This document shows, piece by piece, positions 1 to 5,068 of a DNA stretch of 6,623 bases; within the stretch, counting starts at the first letter, position 1; each line of letters starts with the position of its first letter. The stretch covers positions 1-6,623 of the forward strand of contig JASLOY010000207.1 of NCBI GenBank assembly GCA_030745255.1, in the 5' to 3' direction. The notes beneath the pieces are model-generated. The model was not told the DNA's origin. It worked only from the letters and a program-made list of their open reading frames with translations, and did no database searches. Position numbers and translations under genes: made by a program. The stretch comes from Vicinamibacterales bacterium. GTDB taxonomy: Bacteria > Acidobacteriota > Vicinamibacteria > Vicinamibacterales > UBA8438.

Positions 1-1086
1 ACCGGCGTCCTCCGATTCCATCAGGTGCACCGCGGTCGCGTTCGGTTCCACGCGCTCCTTCCAGACGATGACGATGTGACGGCCGAGTGCCTCGATGTCG
101 GCGTGCCCGAGCGTCGTACGCGTTCCGACCCGCATCGGCTCGGTAAACGTCAACCCGTCCTCGGTTGTGCGGGCGTAGAAGGCGCCTGCCCCCTGGGGAC
201 CGAAGCCGGTCAGCCAGACGGCGTGATATGCGCCATTGATGTCGCGGGCGAGTCCGGGGCCATGGTGCGGGCAGCCGTCGATGCGCCAGCCGTCGACCGC
301 GACCCGCCCGACCTCTGTGAAGCGGTCTCGGTCGAGGAACCGAACGATGCCGTGATCGCGGATGCTGCCGTCGAGCACTTCCCGCCAGACCATCACCGGC
401 CAGCCGTCTTCGTCGAATGTGAGCGCGATCCGACAGCACTCACAGACGTGATCCTTGATTTTCCGGTTGGGCGCGAAGGTCGCACCGCCGTCGGTGCTCC
501 ACGTGTAGTAGAGCGCAGCGCCGGCGTACGGCTCGTCGACGGCGAGCGCCGCCTCGAGGTCCCGTTTGTCGACCCAGACCATGAACAGGTCGCCCCGTTC
601 GTTGACCCCCAGCGATTCGAACCGGTGCCCGATCTGGAGACCGTCGTCGTTGACGGTCCGTGGTGTCGAAAAGCTCCGCCCCGCGTCCACCGAGCGCGCG
701 AATCTGATGTCGCCGGTGAAGGGCCGTGCGCCGCGTCTGGTCCAGGCGATGTAGATCTCACCGCCGGTCCCGATGGCTAGTTTCGGCCGGGCGTCGCCAG
801 TCGCGTCGATCTCCTCAGCTTCGACTGTCACCCGTGTCGGTGGACCGAAGGTGCGACCCTTGTCGGTCGAGCTCGCCACCGCCAGGTGCTGCCCGTCGAT
901 CCAGGTCACCCACAGGCGGCCACCATCGTCGATCGCGGCCGACGGGAACGCGCCATGCGCTGCCGGCGGCCCCGCGGCGGGAGTTGCGAGGGTTTGGGCG
1001 ATGGCGCTGCCGTCCCGCGGTGCGGTTGCCGCCAGCACACATGAGGTCGCCACTGTCACGACTGTCCAGATCTGTATCGTCTTCAT
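1..1086 (-). CDS. Exported BNR/Asp-box sialidase-like beta-propeller protein with CxCC and CPHH motifs (C-terminus missing)
   Basis: The frame is open from an ATG at 1086 to the left edge (362 codons, no stop), so the C-terminus lies outside the window. Residues 1-31 look like a Sec signal peptide (MKTIQIW, then a hydrophobic run, then SAIAQ). Four Asp boxes are visible: SSTDKGRTF (72-80), RSVDAGRSF (131-139), WSTDGGATF (196-204) and RTTEDGLTF (306-314). A fifth begins at the cut end (ESEDAG). This spacing fits a sialidase/BNR six-bladed propeller. Between blades are VCECCRIAL (Cys215, 217, 218) and DGCPHHGPGLA (Cys272, His274, His275). I recall these as conserved in a subset of bacterial BNR proteins, and they look like metal or disulfide ligands. 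I see no clear sialidase catalytic arginine triad, so glycosidase activity is not supported. A GAGAG-like ribosome site lies a few bases before the ATG. The Cys/His-rich gene lies 117 bases upstream on the same strand, so co-transcription is plausible. Family assignment is firm; function is inferred. Confidence 0.9.
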   Translation of the reverse strand, partial: MKTIQIWTVVTVATSCVLAATAPRDGSAIAQTLATPAAGPPAAHGAFPSAAIDDGGRLWVTWIDGQHLAVASSTDKGRTFGPPTRVTVEAEEIDATGDARPKLAIGTGGEIYIAWTRRGARPFTGDIRFARSVDAGRSFSTPRTVNDDGLQIGHRFESLGVNERGDLFMVWVDKRDLEAALAVDEPYAGAALYYTWSTDGGATFAPNRKIKDHVCECCRIALTFDEDGWPVMVWREVLDGSIRDHGIVRFLDRDRFTEVGRVAVDGWRIDGCPHHGPGLARDINGAYHAVWLTGFGPQGAGAFYARTTEDGLTFTEPMRVGTRTTLGHADIEALGRHIVIVWKERVEPNATAVHLMESEDAG

Positions 1087-1153
1087 CTTGCGCTCTCACT
1101 TCCGACGCGTTGCCGCGACCGGTCTCGCACGGCTCACGCACGTCCACGGGCTA

Positions 1154-1165
1154 GCGCCCGGGCGC
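1154..1165. repeat. Perfect 12-base palindrome in the spacer between the Cys/His-rich and BNR genes
   Basis: The sequence gcgcccgggcgc equals its own reverse complement. It sits in the 117-base spacer (1087-1203) between two same-strand genes. With no loop and no following T-run it is a poor terminator. It could be a protein-binding site, or chance in a GC-rich spacer. I see nothing else in this spacer. Confidence 0.3.
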
Positions 1166-1203
1166 GTCGTGGCTGACAGGTTGAAAGAAAACGAACGTCG
1201 CGG

Positions 1204-1665
1204 TCAGACGCGCGGAGGTGGGATGGAAACGGATGGGATCTGATCGGGGGGTGATGGGGCTCCAGATGCCGGTCGCATCTCGACCGCATCCGGGAATGTC
1301 ACGGTGCTGGCCGCAGGCAGCAACCCGGGCACACCGAGGAGAACGACCAGCGAGCGATCACCGTCCTCGCACGTCAGCTGGCAGTTACCGGTATGTGAGG
1401 GCTGCGTGGTCGCGCCATGCGCGTGCATCGGGCTTTCGGCGGTAGCGTGCTCAGGGCCGTGGGACCCCGCCGTGCCATGCATCGGGCAGTGCGTCAGCGT
1501 GCAAGTGTCAGCGGCGGTACGATGGAGCGGGCATTCCTCGGTGTTGTCGGTTGCGCTCGGGTGCGGCAGGCAGCAAAGCGCAACCGACGTCGCGGCGATC
1601 GCCGTGATGTGAGTACAGGCGACAAGCAACGCGGCGAGCGAGAGCCGAGAACGCATCCAGTACAT
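1204..1665 (-). CDS. Small exported Cys/His-rich protein, probable metal binder
   Basis: A 153-residue protein starting at ATG 1665. ATG 1656 is equally possible, and both lack a strong ribosome site. A longer form from TTG 1707 would add 14 polar residues ahead of the signal peptide and is less likely. Residues 4-26 form a signal peptide or membrane anchor (MRSRLSLAALLVACTHITAI). Residues 31-99 are dense in soft-metal ligands: CC at 31-32, ECPLH at 44-48, HCPMH at 59-63, MHAH at 80-83 and CQLTC at 95-99. In total there are 8 Cys, 10 His and several Met. A hydrophobic stretch (about 106-120, SLVVLLGVPGLLPAA) could be a second membrane-associated segment, and the tail is proline-rich, ending PPPRV. 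I do not recognise a named family, although CPMH recalls heavy-metal-binding segments of copper ATPases and copper-resistance proteins. It lies directly upstream of the BNR gene, which also has Cys/His motifs. Copper or another thiophilic metal is my inference. The coding call is supported by the signal peptide followed by ligand clusters in one frame. Confidence 0.72.
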   Translation of the reverse strand: MYWMRSRLSLAALLVACTHITAIAATSVALCCLPHPSATDNTEECPLHRTAADTCTLTHCPMHGTAGSHGPEHATAESPMHAHGATTQPSHTGNCQLTCEDGDRSLVVLLGVPGLLPAASTVTFPDAVEMRPASGAPSPPDQIPSVSIPPPRV

Positions 1666-1748
1666 CTGTCTGTTGCGATGATTGCCGTCTGAAGGTGCTG
1701 CTGTCAACCCAGTCAGGCGGTGCCCCGCGCTGCCGGGATCCCGTTAGT

Positions 1749-1774
1749 AGACAAGGGCTTACCGCACGTTGTCT
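1749..1774. repeat. Inverted repeat agacaa-N14-ttgtct in the divergent spacer
   Basis: The half-sites agacaa (1749-1754) and ttgtct (1769-1774) are perfect reverse complements 14 bases apart. They lie about 85-110 bases upstream of the Cys/His-rich gene, and about 160-190 bases upstream of the plus-strand gene at 1936. Position and symmetry are compatible with a regulator's operator. I cannot match it to a known metal-sensor box, and 6-base arms can occur by chance. Confidence 0.25.
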
Positions 1775-1782
1775 CTGTTGCT

Positions 1783-1796
1783 TTGACGCTTCAAAT
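1783..1796. repeat. Short inverted repeat tttga-cgct-tcaaa
   Basis: Five-base arms around a four-base centre, lying just beyond the agacaa/ttgtct repeat in the same divergent spacer (1666-1935). It is locally AT-richer than its surroundings, as promoter or operator DNA often is. Read on the minus strand it gives ttgaag, a partial -35 match, but I find no convincing -10 after it. Weak evidence. Confidence 0.2.
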
Positions 1797-1856
1797 GCGT
1801 CGGTGGATCCAGACCGGCGTCGCTCGGTCGCCGTGCTCACCATTCGTGTACTTGTG

Positions 1857-1886
1857 GTGACGTGCACGGCTCAACCGGGGTACACT
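1857..1886 (+). promoter_or_regulatory. Possible sigma70-type promoter for the gene at 1936
   Basis: A gtgacg box (1857-1862, four of six matches to TTGACA) is followed by an 18-base spacer and tacact (1881-1886, four of six to TATAAT). That would place transcription start near 1893, giving a leader of about 40 bases before the ATG at 1936. The boxes are imperfect and promoter consensus is poorly known in this lineage, so this is only a candidate. Confidence 0.25.
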
Positions 1887-1924
1887 CGGCCGGACCTCAT
1901 CGTTGGGACCGTGTTGTTGGAGAT

Positions 1925-1930
1925 GAGAGG
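1925..1930 (+). promoter_or_regulatory. Ribosome binding site that decides the start at 1936
   Basis: The sequence gagagg ends five bases before ATG 1936, an ideal distance. The in-frame GTG at 1930 overlaps this site and so is unlikely to be the start. Confidence 0.65.
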
Positions 1931-1935
1931 TGCTC

Positions 1936-3027
1936 ATGAGTAGTCGACTTCCGGTGATGATCGGTGTTCTCGCGGTCGCGCTTGCACTGCTGGCTCCCGG
2001 TGCGGTGGCTCAACAGAGTGACGCCGACATTCCGCGCACACCCGACGGTCGTCCAGATCTGTCTGGCACCTACGACATCGCGACGCTGACACCGTTGCAG
2101 CGGCCCGCTGAGTTTGGCGACAAGCTGGTGCTGACCGAGGAAGAGGCGGCGGAGCTCGCCGCCGGGGCCGGCTCGCTCGAGCGGATCTTCAACATCCCTG
2201 ACGAGCGAAACCAGGAGAGTGGCCCTCCCCGCGAGGCTCCACCGGTTGGAGGAGATGGGTCGAGCGGTGCGGCCGGGAACGTCGGCGGCTACAACTCGTT
2301 CTGGATAGACCGCGGGAGCGCGGCCTTCCAGATCGACGGGCAGTGGCGCACGTCGATCATCACCGATCCGTCGAACGGCCGGCAGCCGTCGCTGACGGCC
2401 GACGCGCAGGCACAACTCGCGACACTTGCCGGTTTCTTTCGTCCGAACACCGGCACCGCCTGGTGGCTCGAAGACGACCTGAACGCCCCCGGACCCTACG
2501 ACCATCCAGAGGGGCGCCCACTTGCCGAGCGCTGTCTGATGGGTTTCGGCTCGACCGCCGGGCCGCCGATGCTGCCGGTCCTCTACAACAACCTGAAGCG
2601 GATCGTGCAGACCGAAGACACCGTCGTGATTCTCGTGGAGATGGTCCACGACGCCAGGATCATCCGGATGAATCAGGAGCATGCGCCGCCTGAGGTGAGG
2701 ACCTGGCTTGGCGATTCGGTCGGTCGCTGGGAGGGCGACACACTGGTCGTTGACACGACGAATTTCCGCGACACGCCGTCCCTCGGTCAGGCGTCACGCA
2801 ACCTGCACGTCGTCGAGCGCTTCACGCGCGTCGATGCCGATACCCTCCTCTACCAGTTCACGGTGGAAGACCCGACGGTCTGGACGGCGCCCTGGAGTGG
2901 CGAATATGTCTGGCCGGCGAGCGAGAACAAGGTCTACGAGTACGCCTGTCACGAGGCGAACTACTCGTTCGGCGGCATCCTCCGCGGCGCCCGGATCCTG
3001 GAAGCTGACGCCCGCGAGGCGAGATAG
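1936..3027 (+). CDS. Exported protein of an uncharacterised Acidobacteriota-expanded family
   Basis: A 363-residue protein. Residues 1-25 are a clear Sec signal peptide with likely cleavage after AVA (MSSRLPVMIG, hydrophobic core, PGAVA|QQ). The mature protein begins with the family's usual opening, PRTPDGRPDLSGTYDIATLT (33-52). A low-complexity Gly/Pro linker follows (about 94-118). Next come ERCLMGF (Cys200), LPVLYNNLKRIVQTEDTVV (213-231) and EMVHDARIIRM (235-245). The hallmark GRWEGDTLVVDTTNF (263-277) is followed by LHVVERFTRVDADTLLYQF and EYACHEANYS (Cys338). The only two cysteines sit in these conserved motifs and could form a disulfide in the periplasm. From memory, this family is present in many paralogous copies in Acidobacteriota genomes and has no established function. 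Length and motif order look complete. It has its own strong ribosome site and is not in an operon here: the upstream gene is divergent and the downstream gene converges. Family recognition is strong; function is unknown. Confidence 0.93.
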   Translation: MSSRLPVMIGVLAVALALLAPGAVAQQSDADIPRTPDGRPDLSGTYDIATLTPLQRPAEFGDKLVLTEEEAAELAAGAGSLERIFNIPDERNQESGPPREAPPVGGDGSSGAAGNVGGYNSFWIDRGSAAFQIDGQWRTSIITDPSNGRQPSLTADAQAQLATLAGFFRPNTGTAWWLEDDLNAPGPYDHPEGRPLAERCLMGFGSTAGPPMLPVLYNNLKRIVQTEDTVVILVEMVHDARIIRMNQEHAPPEVRTWLGDSVGRWEGDTLVVDTTNFRDTPSLGQASRNLHVVERFTRVDADTLLYQFTVEDPTVWTAPWSGEYVWPASENKVYEYACHEANYSFGGILRGARILEADAREAR

Positions 3028-3084
3028 AGCCGAGGCGCGTGGTGCCGTTCGGGCGCTCGTGACCGGCGGCGCGGCCTGCTAGGG

Positions 3085-4686
3085 CTACCGCGAAAATTCA
3101 CCCGAGGCTGCCTGCCAGTCGTCGCGCCACAAGCCGCCACCCTCATCCTCCTCGTCGACATGCGCTTCGGAAAGCAGCGCTCCCTCGCACAGAAATTCGT
3201 GGAGCTGGGCGAGGTTGCGCACACGACAGTCGGTGACCCGCCGGAAGATGTGGTGCGGGCGAAGTTCCCGCGGGTGGGATAACCCCATCGCACCGAGCAA
3301 CTCCAGCAGGCTCCGGACCGTGGCGGCCTGATAGCGGGCAACCCGCGTCGTCTTGTCCCCGATGTCGAGCCCGTGCACGAGCGCCGAGCTTTGCGTTGCG
3401 ATACCGGTAGGGCAACGCCCGGTGTTGCATCGGAGCGCCTGAATACAGCCCAGGGCCAGCATCATGCCGCGGGCCGAGACACATAGGTCGGCGCCAACGG
3501 CCAGCGCGCGCGCCATGTGAAAGCCGGTCAGAATCTTGCCGGCCGCGATGATGGTCACCCGGTCCCGCAGCCCCAATCCCGTCAAGGCGTTATTGACGAG
3601 CATCCAGCCGTCGCGCGCCGGCATGCCCATCGAGTTCGCGAACTCGAGTGGCGCCGCGCCGGTGCCGCCTTCGCCGCCGTCCACGGTGATGAAGTCCGGG
3701 GTGATGCCGGTGTCGAGCATCGCCTTGCAGAGTTTCAGGAACTCGATCCGCTGCCCGACGCACAACTTGATTCCGATCGGTTTGCCGCCGGCCAGGCCGC
3801 GCAGCGTGGCCACGAACTCGAGGAGCCCCTGGAGTGTGGAGAACATCTCGTGTGCCGGGGGGGAGAAGACGGTGTGCCACGCCGGCACCCCACGAATTGC
3901 GGCGATCTCCTCAGAGACCTTCGGACCCGGCAGGACGCCCCCGTGGCCCGGCTTTGCACCCTGGGACAGCTTGATCTCGACCATGCGGACCGCGTCCTGC
4001 GCCGCCCGATCTTTGAACTGGTCGGGGTCGAACTGCCCATCCGCCGTGCGGCAACCGAAATAGCCCGTGCCAATCTGCCAGATGAGGTCGGCGCCTCGTT
4101 CGAGGTGATGGGGCGAAATGCCCCCCTCGCCGGTGTTGTGCGCGAAGCCACCTTCCAGGGCGCCGCCGTTCAGCGCCAGCACGGCCCGGCTGGACAGGGC
4201 GCCGAAGCTCATCGCCGAGATGTTGAGCAGCGAGCTCGAATAGGGTTGACTACAGTCGGGGCCACCGATCCGGATGCGGGGCGGCTCCTCGAGGGGCTGG
4301 ACCGGTGCCAGGGAATGGGCCGCCCACTCGTACCCGATGCGATAGAAGTCCCGCTGGCTGCCAAACGGCTGCGTCTCGAGCTCGCCCTTGGCCCGCTGAT
4401 AGACGATGTCGCGGAACTCACGCTCGATCGGAAAAGCGTCGGTGTTCGACTCGATGAAATACTGCTGGATCTCCGGTCGCACCGTCTCGAACAGGTAGCG
4501 GCCATGGCCGAGGATCGGGAAGTTGCGCAGGATGGTGTGCTGACGCTGCAGGACATCGTAGAGGCCGACCAGCAGGAACGGTCCGACCAATACCAGCGCC
4601 CACAAGGCGACCGAGCTGAAGGTGGCCGCAAAAACGAGGCCAGCCACCAGGATGGCGGCACAGACGTAGAACCAGCGGCGGATCAT
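3085..4686 (-). CDS. Membrane-anchored FMN-binding glutamate synthase-family protein (stand-alone GltS domain)
   Basis: A 533-residue protein starting at ATG 4686. Residues 5-24 and 26-45 are two membrane helices, so the enzyme is anchored at the inner membrane. The rest is the FMN/iron-sulfur domain of glutamate synthase: AMSFGALS (158-165), NTGEGG (184-189), IKLSQGAKPGHGG (238-250), DGGEGGTGAAP (336-346), the phosphate-binding stretch GKILTGFHMARALAVGAD (383-400), and C-x5-C-x4-C (Cys414, 420, 425), the 3Fe-4S ligand spacing of GltS. It resembles the YerD-type single-domain proteins of about 525 residues. It has no N-terminal glutamine amidotransferase domain, and no NADPH-dependent GltD partner is seen nearby. 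The true substrate and electron donor are therefore unclear: ammonia-dependent glutamate synthesis or another FMN redox reaction are both possible. The tail is acidic (DEEDEGGG, 511-518). A start farther upstream at 4890 would add 68 Pro/Arg-rich residues before the anchor and is rejected. The start overlaps the stop of a small ORF (ATGA), suggesting coupling; the ribosome site is weak. Confidence 0.93.
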   Translation of the reverse strand: MIRRWFYVCAAILVAGLVFAATFSSVALWALVLVGPFLLVGLYDVLQRQHTILRNFPILGHGRYLFETVRPEIQQYFIESNTDAFPIEREFRDIVYQRAKGELETQPFGSQRDFYRIGYEWAAHSLAPVQPLEEPPRIRIGGPDCSQPYSSSLLNISAMSFGALSSRAVLALNGGALEGGFAHNTGEGGISPHHLERGADLIWQIGTGYFGCRTADGQFDPDQFKDRAAQDAVRMVEIKLSQGAKPGHGGVLPGPKVSEEIAAIRGVPAWHTVFSPPAHEMFSTLQGLLEFVATLRGLAGGKPIGIKLCVGQRIEFLKLCKAMLDTGITPDFITVDGGEGGTGAAPLEFANSMGMPARDGWMLVNNALTGLGLRDRVTIIAAGKILTGFHMARALAVGADLCVSARGMMLALGCIQALRCNTGRCPTGIATQSSALVHGLDIGDKTTRVARYQAATVRSLLELLGAMGLSHPRELRPHHIFRRVTDCRVRNLAQLHEFLCEGALLSEAHVDEEDEGGGLWRDDWQAASGEFSR

Positions 4687-4826
4687 CTGAGCATCATCAC
4701 ACAGACAGGACCCGTTGGGGACGGGGCGAGGCGGCCGGGTGTCAGCCGCTCGCGAGACGGTGTCGGGCGGAGCACCCACATTTCGTAGAGCGGTCCCATC
4801 GTCAGCACCAGGATCGAGAACTCCAT
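4683..4826 (-). CDS. Possible 47-residue ORF overlapping the glutamate synthase-like start
   Basis: From ATG 4826 the frame gives a short peptide with a hydrophobic beginning (MEFSILVLTMGPLYEMWVL) and a polar Arg/Pro tail. A G-rich stretch (gggggcc) stands a few bases upstream as a possible ribosome site. Its TGA overlaps the next gene's ATG as ATGA, the classic coupling arrangement, and its own ATG overlaps the preceding ORF's stop as TGATG. I do not recognise the peptide. It may be a real small membrane protein, a leader that feeds ribosomes to the enzyme gene, or the tail of a broken gene whose front is the ORF at 4826-4927. A frame open to 5042 exists but the extra N-terminal residues look non-coding. 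Confidence 0.3.
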   Translation of the reverse strand: MEFSILVLTMGPLYEMWVLRPTPSRERLTPGRLAPSPTGPVCVMMLR

Positions 4827-4927
4827 CAGGCCCCCGTACACAGCACGGCGTAGACCAGTGGCGGCGCGAACGGAATGGGGGCGCGCGCACCGAAATCGAT
4901 GACCAGTGCGGTGAACGGCATCGGCAT
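4826..4927 (-). CDS. Possible 33-residue ORF, start of a coupled chain or gene remnant
   Basis: ATG at 4927 (or 4921) opens 33 codons: MPMPFTALVIDFGARAPIPF, then a hydrophobic stretch (APPLVYAVLCTGA) ending in TGA. A gaagg motif lies eight bases before the ATG, and an in-frame stop lies two codons upstream, so it cannot extend. The PFAPPLVYAVL stretch faintly resembles the first membrane segment of small isoprenylcysteine-methyltransferase-like proteins, but this is too short to assign. The stop overlaps the next ORF's start. Reading through with a frame change would join two hydrophobic stretches into one protein of about 80 residues, so a frameshifted, degraded membrane gene is an equal explanation. 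Confidence 0.22.
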   Translation of the reverse strand: MPMPFTALVIDFGARAPIPFAPPLVYAVLCTGA

Positions 4928-4937
4928 GAATCATGCC
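4923..4937. repeat. Inverted repeat ggcatg-aat-catgcc at the 4927 start
   Basis: Six-base perfect arms around a three-base centre, overlapping the first codon of the small ORF at 4826-4927. It could act as an operator or as a small hairpin at a translation start. Chance is also possible. Confidence 0.25.
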
Positions 4938-4971
4938 TTCATCGTCTGTCCCACCCCGCAGCACGAGAACA

Positions 4972-4994
4972 GGTCCGACCCTCGGGTCGGGTCC
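4972..4994. repeat. Strong GC-rich inverted repeat in the divergent spacer
   Basis: The core ccgaccc-tc-gggtcgg (4975-4990) has perfect seven-base arms, extended by ggt on the left and an offset tcc on the right. It lies in the spacer 4928-5068 between two divergently read units, roughly 50 bases from the small minus-strand ORF and 75 from the plus-strand cytochrome gene. That position suits an operator or a hairpin in a 5' leader. No T-run of terminator length follows (only ttt on the plus strand). I find no convincing -35/-10 pair in the spacer. Confidence 0.4.
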
Positions 4995-5058
4995 TTTACG
5001 TCTTGTTCGGCGATCGGGCACAATTGAGCTGTAGATCTGCACCTTGCGGCGGGACGCG

Positions 5059-5065
5059 AAGGAGA
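5059..5065 (+). promoter_or_regulatory. Ribosome binding site for the cytochrome c gene at 5069
   Basis: The sequence aaggaga is a near-perfect anti-16S match just before ATG 5069 and is the strongest ribosome site in the window. It fixes the start of the gene that runs off the right edge. Confidence 0.75.
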
Positions 5066-5068
5066 CTT

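Noticed and set aside
25..780. 251-codon open frame on the plus strand
   Set aside because: It is antisense to the BNR gene. The minus strand carries four Asp boxes in one frame across this stretch, while the plus-strand product has no motif.
1154..1165. Palindrome as a transcription terminator
   Set aside because: It has no loop and no T-run, so it cannot form a standard intrinsic terminator.
1930..1935. GTG start two codons before ATG 1936
   Set aside because: It overlaps the gagagg ribosome site, which is ideally spaced for the ATG at 1936.
1695..1943. 82-codon plus-strand frame across the divergent spacer
   Set aside because: It has no ribosome site or recognisable motif, overlaps the start and ribosome site of the gene at 1936, and covers promoter-like and repeat DNA.
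3028..3084. Bidirectional terminator between the convergent genes
   Set aside because: A terminator is expected here, but I found no hairpin with convincing arms and no T-run in the 57 bases.
3517..4788. 423-codon open frame on the plus strand
   Set aside because: It lies opposite the glutamate synthase-like gene, whose conserved motifs are unmistakable. The plus-strand product is Arg/Asp/Gly-rich with no domain, as expected for an antisense shadow in GC-rich DNA.
4687..4890. N-terminal extension of the glutamate synthase-like gene to 4890
   Set aside because: It would place 68 Pro/Arg-rich residues before the membrane anchor. The ATG at 4686 begins right at the basic-hydrophobic anchor and overlaps an upstream stop.
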